In this document: positions 1 to 5,267 of the stretch, in pieces | How the letters are laid out: each line of letters begins with the position of its first letter | Numbering within the stretch: position 1 is the first letter of the stretch | Assembly (NCBI GenBank): GCA_031259745.1 | Contig: JAIRLB010000073.1 | Span: forward strand, 1 to 6,374 | Direction of reading: 5' to 3' | From: Rickettsiales bacterium | GTDB lineage: Bacteria > Pseudomonadota > Alphaproteobacteria > Rs-D84 | DNA length: 6,374 bases | Notes under the pieces: generated by a model | The model's database searches: none | What the model saw: only the letters and a program-made list of their open reading frames with translations | Told to the model about the DNA's origin: nothing | Program-made: the position numbers and the translations under genes

Positions 1-16
1 CAAGTTGATTCTTCAT
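1..16 (-). CDS. 5' end of a leftward gene, product unknown (runs off left edge)
   Basis: On the minus strand an ATG at 16-14 opens a frame reading M-K-N-Q-L before the window ends. Seven bases upstream of the ATG is a strong Shine-Dalgarno, GAGGAG (29-24). A good sigma70-type promoter lies just behind it (-35 TTGCAC at 69-64, 17-bp spacer, -10 TTTAAT at 46-41), giving a short leader of about 17-20 nt. Ribosome site and promoter at correct spacing make a real divergent gene likely, but five codons are too few to name a product. The gene is transcribed away from the ihfB-accDA operon, and the two share an upstream region. Confidence 0.5.
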
Positions 17-40
17 GGAATTACTCCTCATAAAAGAAAC

Positions 41-69
41 ATTAAAGTGTACCGGTTTTATTTGTGCAA
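41..69 (-). promoter_or_regulatory. sigma70-type promoter for the leftward gene
   Basis: On the minus strand, TTGCAC (69-64) and TTTAAT (46-41) are separated by exactly 17 bp. Transcription would start near 34, followed by the GAGGAG ribosome site and the ATG at 16. The spacer contains one copy of the direct repeat described at 48-87, so the promoter is probably regulated. This is inferred from motif matches only. Confidence 0.5.
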
Positions 70-87
70 TACCTGTACCAGTTTTAT
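48..87. repeat. two tandem 14-bp direct repeats, candidate operator
   Basis: TGTACCGGTTTTAT at 48-61 and TGTACCAGTTTTAT at 74-87 match at 13 of 14 positions, with a 26-bp offset. Relative to the leftward promoter, one copy lies in the -35/-10 spacer and the other just upstream of the -35. That placement is typical of repressor or activator sites. The second copy lies inside CTGTACCAG, a short imperfect palindrome. No regulator can be named from the sequence. Confidence 0.4.
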
Positions 88-103
88 CGTGCGAACACAT
101 TTT

Positions 104-143
104 TTACTTTACTCTTGCCAAAATATGCTATGATGTTAATAAT
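104..143 (+). promoter_or_regulatory. promoter region of the ihfB-accDA operon
   Basis: Two overlapping solutions are visible. One is TTGCCA (115-120), 17 bp, AATAAT (138-143). The other is an extended -10, TGC-TATGAT (126-134), with a weak TTACTT (104-109) 19 bp upstream. A perfect 7-bp inverted repeat, CTTGCCA (114-120) and TGGCAAG (143-149), flanks the core and is centred on the -10 region, so a bound dimer would block RNA polymerase. Whether this is autoregulation by the IHF-like protein or control by another factor cannot be told. Confidence 0.45.
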
Positions 144-149
144 GGCAAG

Positions 150-283
150 CATATGCAAAAGAAAGAAGAGATAAATCCGTGCGAATAGGCACGTCGTGCG
201 GAGCGTCGTTGGCGACAAGCAGACGCGATCGCAAGGATACATTGAATTTCTTGGAAAGATGCTAGAATAAAAGGAAAGAAAAA
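150..283 (+). promoter_or_regulatory. 5' leader of the operon, foldable, with a possible 28-codon ORF
   Basis: About 135 nt lie between the promoter and the ihfB-like ATG. A short hairpin CGTGC/GCACG (178-182/189-193) is visible, and GCGTC (203-207) can pair with GACGC (222-226) as an alternative to GTCG/CGAC (205-208/213-216). A GTG at 179 opens a 28-codon frame ending with TAG at 263-265, eight bases after a GAAGAG ribosome-site-like motif (165-170). An 11-codon ATG frame (153-188) overlaps it. I recognise neither peptide and no known riboswitch. The leader may hold translation-coupled control, or the ORFs may be chance. Confidence 0.3.
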
Positions 284-562
284 ATGAAACGTTCAGATAT
301 CATAAGAACATTGCAGGTTCAATTCAAGCGCATGCGCCCGAATGACGCGGCCGCCATACTGGATTCGGTCTCAGACCAGCTGATAGAATCCGTATCGGCC
401 GGCGACAGAATCGAAATCAGGGGGTTCGGCACATTCCAGCCGCGCAGTCGCGCGACAAAATTGGGCTATAACCCATGCACGGGCAAACCCATGCATCTGG
501 AAGCAGGAAGAACCATCCTGTTCAAACCCAGCCGCGAATTAATAAAACGAATGAATGGATAA
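284..562 (+). CDS. ihfB: HU/IHF-family nucleoid DNA-bending protein, IHF-beta-like
   Basis: This 92-residue protein has the length of an HU/IHF subunit. These are small dimeric proteins that bend DNA in recombination, replication and transcription. Residues 1-40 fit the alpha-helical dimerisation part. Residues 41-51 (DRIEIRGFGTF) are the family's core signature, and the R-I-E-I-R-G-F-G form is closer to IHF-beta than to HU (usually V-x-L-x-G-F-G). The beta-arm tip reads YNPCTG (62-67), keeping the DNA-intercalating proline at 64 but with an unusual cysteine after it. The C-terminal FKPSRELIKRM helix is also typical. The start is supported by AAGGAA (271-276) seven bases upstream. The gene ends three bases before accDA, so the two are probably one operon. 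The family is certain; the IHF-beta assignment rather than HU is likely but rests on motif reading only. Confidence 0.85.
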   Translation: MKRSDIIRTLQVQFKRMRPNDAAAILDSVSDQLIESVSAGDRIEIRGFGTFQPRSRATKLGYNPCTGKPMHLEAGRTILFKPSRELIKRMNG

Positions 563-565
563 AGA

Positions 566-2308
566 ATGTTGTTTGGCAAAAAAGCTGGTATCAAGAACAT
601 CGATCGCGACCGATATGAGCGCGTCCGCCGCCTGATGTGGATAAAGTGCGAGTCCTGCGGCCGCTTGGTTTATTACAAGGATTACAAAAACAACAATTAC
701 ATATGCCCGCGGTGCAATCATTCCTTTATCATGACGCCAAAACAGCGATTCGATCTGCTGTTTGACAGCAACAACTGGACTAAAATTCTATTGCCGACAA
801 CATCTGACGACCCGCTGAATTTCGTCGATCGCGTTTCATACAAGGAAAGATTGGAAGAGGCGCGCGCCGACACGGGCTATAATGATGCCGTCGCGGTCGC
901 GGACGGCGTTATCGGCGGAATTCCGGCGACCATCTGTATTTTGAACGGCGATTTTATGATGGGATCCATGGGGCGCGCCGCGGGGGACGGCATCATTGCC
1001 GGAATGGAGCATGCGATCGAATTAAAGCAGCCGCTTGTCATGGTCACTTGCAGCGGCGGCGCGCGCATGCAGGAAAATGTTTTGGCGCTGATGCAGATGG
1101 CGCGCACGACCGTTGCCGTCAATAAACTGCATACAAACGGAATTCCCTATATAGTCCTGCTGACGGATCCGACGTTCGGCGGCGTCACGGCGTCCTTTGC
1201 GATGCTGGGCGACATCCATATCGCCGAGGCCGGCGCCCGCATCGGTTTTGCGGGCCGGCGCGTCATCGAACAGAATATTCGCGAAAAATTGCCGTCTAAT
1301 TTTCAGACAGCGGATTATCTGTACGAACATGGAATGGCGGACATGGTGGTTCCGCGTATCGAGTTGAAATCCAGGTTGGAAAAAATCCTGGCCGTTCTGA
1401 CCAAGCAAAGCAAAAAGCCAAAGTCCATTTCTGTCGTGACCCCTCATGCCGATTCGGTAAAGAAAATTCGCGGCATAGGCGAAACGCCCGCATACGACAA
1501 GGTCTTGCTTGCGCGCCATGAAAATCGTCCGCACTTTTTGGATTATATACAGGGAATAGTCAGCGACTGGACGTACTTGGCCGGCGACCGATTATATGCC
1601 GAAGACCCAGCAATGTGCAGCGGTATTGGCTTTTGGCGGGGAATTCCGGCCGTAATCATCGGTCAGGAGCAGGGCCGTACTATCGAAAGCCGCCAAAAGC
1701 ATCGTTTTGGCATGGCAAATCCGGACGGTTACCGCAAGGCGCAGCGCATGATGCGTTTGGCGGAAAAGTTCCAGTTGCCGTTGATTTCTTTGTTTGATAC
1801 CGCCGGCGCCTTTGCGGGGCGCGAAGGGGAAGAGCGCGGCCAGTCCCAGGCCGTCGCGGCCTCTATCGCCACCGGGCTGGATATTAAAATCCCTTATGTC
1901 GCTGTCAACGTGGGTCAGGGCGGTTCCGGAGGCGCGATTGCAATCGGCACGGGCGACCGCGTGCTGATGCTGGAAAATGCGATTTATTCCGTAATCGCTC
2001 CTGAATCTTGCGCAAGTATTTTGTGGAAAGATAACAAATACAAGGCAACCGCGGCAACGGCAATGAAATTGACAGCGCGCGATATGGCAAATCTGAATGT
2101 GGTTGACAAAATTATAGAAGAACCGGCAGGCGGCGCCCATCTGGATTGGCAAACTACGATGGAAATGCTGTCCGTCGCCGTTGCGGATTCTATTCAGGAA
2201 TTGCAGAAAATACCCGTATCTGAACTGCCCGCCAGACGCGCGGCAAAGTTCATAGCCATGACGCGGGATGTCGAAATTTTTCAGCCCGAGCATAAGACCG
2301 GCGAATAA
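566..2308 (+). CDS. accDA: acetyl-CoA carboxylase carboxyltransferase, beta-alpha fusion (AccD-AccA)
   Basis: Carboxyltransferase moves the carboxyl group from carboxybiotin to acetyl-CoA, giving malonyl-CoA for fatty-acid synthesis in the cytoplasm. Residues 1-285 are a complete AccD-type half. They hold a four-cysteine zinc ribbon (C28, C31, C47, C50), the SGGARMQE oxyanion loop (163-170), and GGVTASFAMLGDIHIAEAGARIGFAG (205-230). Residues from about 310 are AccA-type: RPHFLDYI (321-328), AGDRLYAED (339-347), GREGEERGQS (418-427), and GGSGGAIAIGTGD (452-464) followed by SVIAPESCASILW (475-487). The two are usually separate genes; here they form one 580-residue chain without a stop. The AccA half lacks most of its usual N-terminal helical region, and the linker (about 280-310) is short. 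AccA's common DTPGAYPG reads DTAGAFAG. The start follows the ihfB stop by three bases with only a weak GGATAAAG site, suggesting translational coupling. No biotin carboxylase or BCCP gene is in view. Confidence 0.95.
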   Translation: MLFGKKAGIKNIDRDRYERVRRLMWIKCESCGRLVYYKDYKNNNYICPRCNHSFIMTPKQRFDLLFDSNNWTKILLPTTSDDPLNFVDRVSYKERLEEARADTGYNDAVAVADGVIGGIPATICILNGDFMMGSMGRAAGDGIIAGMEHAIELKQPLVMVTCSGGARMQENVLALMQMARTTVAVNKLHTNGIPYIVLLTDPTFGGVTASFAMLGDIHIAEAGARIGFAGRRVIEQNIREKLPSNFQTADYLYEHGMADMVVPRIELKSRLEKILAVLTKQSKKPKSISVVTPHADSVKKIRGIGETPAYDKVLLARHENRPHFLDYIQGIVSDWTYLAGDRLYAEDPAMCSGIGFWRGIPAVIIGQEQGRTIESRQKHRFGMANPDGYRKAQRMMRLAEKFQLPLISLFDTAGAFAGREGEERGQSQAVAASIATGLDIKIPYVAVNVGQGGSGGAIAIGTGDRVLMLENAIYSVIAPESCASILWKDNKYKATAATAMKLTARDMANLNVVDKIIEEPAGGAHLDWQTTMEMLSVAVADSIQELQKIPVSELPARRAAKFIAMTRDVEIFQPEHKTGE

Positions 2309-2323
2309 TATATTCAAACGGCC

Positions 2324-2566
2324 TCAGGTTTCGACATTCAATCTGATTTGCTTAAAAATCCTGTCCAGAATTGCGCGCTGCGCGGGCGTTACATCCTGAT
2401 AATGTATCGGCATCAGATTTTCTTTGGTCTTGATTCTGAAAATTCCGTCGCCAATATGTTTCTGACGGATTTTCCAAATACCCCCGCAATTATTTTCAAC
2501 AATCAGCAGATCAATGCCCTCATATCCGAATTTTTTTCTCAGACCGGCGATGTTCCCGCACATTGA
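2324..2566 (-). CDS. small hypothetical protein, convergent with accDA
   Basis: This leftward frame encodes 80 residues from the ATG at 2566-2564 (M-C-G-N-I-A-G...) to TGA at 2326-2324. I do not recognise the family. The chain alternates hydrophobic strands (GIDLLIVEN, GGIWKIRQKHIGDGIFRIK) with a C-terminal helix (TPAQRAILDRIFKQI), which looks like a compact alpha/beta domain or the tail of a larger one. Codon choice here (GCG, CAG, CGC, CTG, GAC) resembles the host genes. An upstream ATG at 2722 would give 132 residues, but it lacks a ribosome site, its extra codons look less coding-like, and it would translate through a perfect palindrome. The 2566 start has AGGGGTGGATGG just upstream. The stop is 15 bases from the end of accDA, with no clear terminator between. 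It could also be the surviving end of a decayed gene. Confidence 0.45.
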   Translation of the reverse strand, partial: SMCGNIAGLRKKFGYEGIDLLIVENNCGGIWKIRQKHIGDGIFRIKTKENLMPIHYQDVTPAQRAILDRIFKQIRLNVET

Positions 2567-2609
2567 TTTCCATCCACCCCTAATAGTTAAAAAACAAGGT
2601 TTATCAACG

Positions 2610-2651
2610 GCCATTAGCGGTTTCGCTTTGTGGGGATACACCGCTAATGGC
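2610..2651. repeat. perfect 12-bp inverted repeat (hairpin) upstream of the small leftward ORF
   Basis: GCCATTAGCGGT (2610-2621) and ACCGCTAATGGC (2640-2651) pair perfectly around an 18-nt loop. Neither strand has a T-run immediately after the stem, so it is not a textbook intrinsic terminator. It may be a palindromic repeat unit, a regulatory hairpin in the leader of the leftward ORF, or an operator. No second copy is present in the window. Confidence 0.6.
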
Positions 2652-2762
2652 TTTGCACACAGACGAATAAGCTTTCTCAAAACAAGTCTTTCAGACGTAC
2701 GGATTTGATTTGTGCAGCCCATGTTCGGAAATCTGTGTGCTATGACATATCAGAATTCCAAC

Positions 2763-2791
2763 TTGCATTTGATAAAGGCTTTATATATAAT
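2763..2791 (+). promoter_or_regulatory. sigma70-type promoter for tRNA-Ser
   Basis: TTGCAT (2763-2768) and TATAAT (2786-2791, a perfect -10) are separated by 17 bp. Transcription would start around 2798, some 20 nt before the mature tRNA 5' end. Confidence 0.7.
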
Positions 2792-2818
2792 AACCCGGCA
2801 AAGTCGCCATGCAAAAAC

Positions 2819-2907
2819 GGAGCGTTGGCAGAGTGGTAATGCAGCAGATTGCTAATCTGTGACCGTAGTAATGCGGTCCATAGGTTCGAGTCCTATACGC
2901 TCCGCCA
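2819..2907 (+). tRNA. tRNA-Ser (anticodon GCU)
   Basis: A class II cloverleaf is visible. The acceptor stem is GGAGCGT (2819-2825) with ACGCTCC (2897-2903). The anticodon stem-loop has GCAGA (2844-2848), loop TTGCTAA (2849-2855) with anticodon GCT (2851-2853), and TCTGT (2856-2860). The long variable arm has stem GACCG/CGGTC, as expected for serine. The T arm has TTCGAGT (2885-2891) inside ATAGG/CCTAT. The discriminator base is G2904 and CCA is encoded (2905-2907). It reads AGC/AGU serine codons. It stands alone, with its own promoter and a T-tailed hairpin downstream. tRNA genes are common phage integration sites, and phage genes begin about 200 bp downstream. Confidence 0.95.
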
Positions 2908-2973
2908 AAATATGTTCAAATATGCTCATAATTGCGGAGCACCTGTGAGATAAAGGTTTTCGCAAATAAAAAC

Positions 2974-2997
2974 GGCGCAGAATAGCGTCTTTTTTTT
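2974..2997 (+). terminator. likely terminator of tRNA-Ser transcription
   Basis: The stem GGCGC (2974-2978) pairs with GCGTC (2985-2989), one G-T pair included, around a six-base loop. Eight T residues follow (2990-2997). The stem is short but the T-run is excellent, and upstream A residues (2967-2972) can extend it. Confidence 0.55.
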
Positions 2998-3007
2998 AAT
3001 TTCAGTT

Positions 3008-3029
3008 TGGCAGTTTTTCTGCCATTTTT
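3008..3029 (+). terminator. small hairpin with T-tail
   Basis: TGGCAG (3008-3013) and CTGCCA (3019-3024) form a perfect 6-bp stem around TTTTT and are followed by TTTTT (3025-3029). It is weak on its own, but it is the second of three stacked termination-like hairpins. Confidence 0.35.
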
Positions 3030-3058
3030 GCTCCTTTATCCTAAAATTGAGCAAAGCG

Positions 3059-3088
3059 CCTGTGCCCATACGATGGGCGCAGGTTTTT
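3059..3088 (+). terminator. strong intrinsic terminator just before the phage baseplate gene
   Basis: An 11-bp stem joins 3059-3069 to 3073-3083 around the 3-nt loop ACG, with a single T-G wobble (3063/3079). TTTTT (3084-3088) and then ATTT follow. It should stop rightward transcription only 16 bp before the J gene ATG. It may have served a gene that is now deleted. Confidence 0.75.
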
Positions 3089-3104
3089 ATTTGATAAGAA
3101 AAAT

Positions 3105-4151
3105 ATGAAAAAGGCAAATCTTTATAAAAAGGGGGTGAAAAACAAGCATTCCCCCGCCCGCGCTAAAAAGCTGGGATCAATCGGCGGCAAAGCCCGTCAA
3201 GAACAAAAGCCTGGCGCGGAAGTCGAGATAGAATACTGGACGCCTTTTGCGGTGGCGATAGTCGACCAAAATCAAGTCCCGCTTTCGTATCTGGCGAACG
3301 GCGATGTTTTTACAGCCAATACCGAATATGCGATACCTGATTCAGGCAATATAAATGTTGTATATTCTGCTGAAACATTCGGGTCTATCCCAGCCGATCC
3401 GAATTCTATAAATATTATTCTTGACCAAATAAATGGTTTAGAATCTGTTAATAATCCATCTGGCGGCAATATCGGCCGCGATGTTGAAAGCGACGCGGAA
3501 TTTCGCGCCAGGATAAAGATTTCGCAAAACCTGAACGCCAACACCATTATAAAAAGCATGAAGTCGTCGCTTGAAAATCTGACAGGCGTAAAATCGTGCT
3601 ATCTTTATGATAATTACGAAAATGAAGCGGTTTTAGTCGATTCTTTGAATGTTCCCCCGCATTCTATTCTGGCTGTCGTGGACGGCGGGGACGATAATCA
3701 AGTCGCGCAGGTTATATTTGATAAAAAGACCATCGGCACAGGATATTGCGACGATGATACTGTTGTGCAGCCAACCATAGTTGAAGTGATAGAGCCTGAA
3801 TTTGGCAATTCTTATAATGTATCTTTTTATCGGCCAATAAGTCAGGATATAGATATTTCCATAACAGTTTACAAAAACGATTATCCTGGCGACAATCTTT
3901 CCGCCGATATAACAGACGCGATAATGAATTGGTACAACGGCGCGAATCCGCAGGTAAGCGGCGTCAGGATAGGAACTGATATATCGCCGTTTGAAATTTC
4001 GGCGGCAGTATCAAGCGAATTGCCGGAAATATTCATATCGTCCGTAAAAATCGCATTGCACGACGGAACCTTGTCCAGCGACACTATAAGTTTCGGAGCG
4101 GTTCATAAAGCGGCTGTAAAAACGGAAAACATAGCAATAGAGATTTTATAA
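3105..4151 (+). CDS. phage baseplate J/gp47-type protein, N-terminally truncated
   Basis: This 348-residue protein belongs to the baseplate wedge family of P2 gpJ and Mu gp47, which surrounds the hub of contractile tails and links to the fibres. The hallmark is residues 111-138, GLESVNNPS-GG-G-DVESD-EFRARI. It is followed by LTGVKSCYLYDNYEN (159-173), PPHSILAVVDGG (184-195), and a C-terminal domain (240-348) with FYRPISQDIDISITV. Family members usually begin with some 60-110 further residues, a helical domain before the G-x-x-R-Q-type segment. Here that part is missing. Similarity can be argued from about residue 20-37, preceded by a lysine/arginine-rich stretch (12 of the first 36 residues) that may be non-native. 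The ATG at 3105 has only a poor AAGAAAA site and follows a strong terminator by 16 bp. It ends one base before the next gene. The family is confident; function in this form is doubtful. Confidence 0.85.
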   Translation: MKKANLYKKGVKNKHSPARAKKLGSIGGKARQEQKPGAEVEIEYWTPFAVAIVDQNQVPLSYLANGDVFTANTEYAIPDSGNINVVYSAETFGSIPADPNSINIILDQINGLESVNNPSGGNIGRDVESDAEFRARIKISQNLNANTIIKSMKSSLENLTGVKSCYLYDNYENEAVLVDSLNVPPHSILAVVDGGDDNQVAQVIFDKKTIGTGYCDDDTVVQPTIVEVIEPEFGNSYNVSFYRPISQDIDISITVYKNDYPGDNLSADITDAIMNWYNGANPQVSGVRIGTDISPFEISAAVSSELPEIFISSVKIALHDGTLSSDTISFGAVHKAAVKTENIAIEIL

Positions 4152-4152
4152 G

Positions 4153-4743
4153 ATGAAAACGCCAGCTATAAGCTTTGATTTTGACGAAAGCCCTGTGATT
4201 TTATGGCAGTATCTGAAAGCTAAGAATTTACAGAAAATCGTCAGCAATGAAAAAGATTTTTATGATGTGAATGTTAAGGGGATTGTTGAATATCTGAGGA
4301 AATCTTTGGTTAATATAGAAACCGCCGACGCAAACGGATTGAATTTATGGGGCAAGATTTTAAGCATTCCGCGCCCATCTTATGTTGATTCCGACGGCAT
4401 CGCGCGGGTATTTGACGACAATCAATATAAATTATTGCTGCGGGCAAAATTGGCATTGAACGGATTTATAGGAAGCGTCCCCAGTCTTGCGAAGATATTC
4501 AAGCTGCTGTTTCCTGATTATTATATAAAAATTTATGACAATTTGAATATGACGGCGACAATATCGTTCATTGACGCGCAGATTCCGCCAGAAGTGCGCG
4601 TTGTTTTGAATTACGAGGATTTTCCGCCCAGGCCCAGCGGCGTGAAATACATAATATTTTTCGTATCAGAATTTACCGATATCTTCGGATTTGAAGATAT
4701 GTCGGAAATATCCGGCTTTGACCAAGGAACATTTTTAAGTTAA
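4153..4743 (+). CDS. DUF2612-type phage tail/baseplate protein
   Basis: This 196-residue protein resembles the DUF2612 family, which sits next to baseplate J genes where P2-like phages have gpI, the protein at the wedge tip where fibres attach. Visible features are ANGLNLWGKILSIPRP (60-75), matching the family's G-x-x-L-x-x-x-G-x-x-x-x-x-R element. Next are DNQYKLLLRAKLALNGFIGSVPSLAKIFKLLF (89-120), PPRPSGVKY (158-166), and a C-terminal FGFEDMSEISGFDQGTF (178-194). Its length is normal for the family and no disruption is seen. The ATG follows the J stop by one base (TAAGATG) without a strong ribosome site, so it is probably translated by reinitiation after J. The family call is from motif memory, and the molecular role is inferred from position. 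Confidence 0.75.
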   Translation: MKTPAISFDFDESPVILWQYLKAKNLQKIVSNEKDFYDVNVKGIVEYLRKSLVNIETADANGLNLWGKILSIPRPSYVDSDGIARVFDDNQYKLLLRAKLALNGFIGSVPSLAKIFKLLFPDYYIKIYDNLNMTATISFIDAQIPPEVRVVLNYEDFPPRPSGVKYIIFFVSEFTDIFGFEDMSEISGFDQGTFLS

Positions 4744-4755
4744 AAGGAGCAAAAA

Positions 4756-5253
4756 ATGCAAACTAAACCAGAATATCCTTTTGTGCCGCAACCAGTTGCA
4801 ACGCAAGGCGAAGCGGCGGTTATACCGAACGATCCGACAGGCACAAATAGGGCCAGCTTTGCCGAGGGTTTCCCAGAAATCACAAGCAAGCCCATAGCGC
4901 AGGGCGGATTGCCGCCAAACCGGCTTGACTTTAATGGGTTGTATCAGATGACAAGCGGTATTGGTTATGCAATTCAAACAGGCAGCACGCCGACATTTTC
5001 ACAATCTGTATCGGACGCTATCGGCGGATATCCCAAGGGCGCGGTGTTATGGTATTTTTTACCCAACGGCTTAATTAAAATTTTATCTTCTTTAACAGAA
5101 AATAATACAAAGAATTTTATTAATGACCCCTCGTTTATAGATGGCGTTAATTGGCAGGAATTGACTTCGCAATTTATCGAAGCAGATTCGGTTTCGGAAG
5201 CCCAAACACTCAGCGCGGCAGACCCGTTTAATTTCTACTACGTTTCAGATTAA
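4756..5253 (+). CDS. phage tail-fibre / receptor-binding N-terminal-type protein
   Basis: This 165-residue protein has a pattern seen at the start of many tail-fibre and tail-spike proteins. Examples are GFPEITSKPIAQGGLPPNRLDFNGLYQMTS (38-67), then a predicted helical/loop part, then IGGYPKGAVLWY (89-100) and a W-containing segment (VNWQEL, 131-136). This region normally attaches a fibre to the baseplate. Here the protein stops soon after, with no long shaft or enzymatic domain, so it is probably a short adaptor. The start is well supported: AAGGAG (4744-4749) overlaps the end of the previous gene and sits six bases from the ATG. The next gene begins 14 bases on, so this short protein may connect the baseplate to the glycine-rich adhesin. 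The fibre assignment is fairly good; the adaptor role is inference. Confidence 0.65.
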   Translation: MQTKPEYPFVPQPVATQGEAAVIPNDPTGTNRASFAEGFPEITSKPIAQGGLPPNRLDFNGLYQMTSGIGYAIQTGSTPTFSQSVSDAIGGYPKGAVLWYFLPNGLIKILSSLTENNTKNFINDPSFIDGVNWQELTSQFIEADSVSEAQTLSAADPFNFYYVSD

Positions 5254-5267
5254 AAAGGAATAAAGAT

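Noticed and set aside
1022..1534. 170-codon minus-strand frame opposite the AccD half
   Set aside because: It is a shadow frame rich in H, R and Q with no recognisable domain, lying opposite conserved AccD motifs.
1592..2317. Long minus-strand open frame (241 codons) opposite accDA
   Set aside because: It is a shadow of the codon bias of the accDA coding strand. The composition (many H, R, C, F) is unlike a real protein, and the plus strand is certain.
2610..2651. Palindrome as a rho-independent terminator for accDA or the tRNA
   Set aside because: It lies 300 bp past accDA, beyond a convergent ORF, and neither strand has an immediate T-run after the stem.
2348..2708. Plus-strand frames of 72 and 64 codons opposite the small leftward ORF
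   Set aside because: Codon use and chain character are poorer than on the minus strand, and neither has a convincing ribosome site.
2926..3117. 63-codon minus-strand frame between the tRNA and the J gene
   Set aside because: It runs through all three hairpins, overlaps the J start, has no clear ribosome site at its start, and shows no family resemblance.
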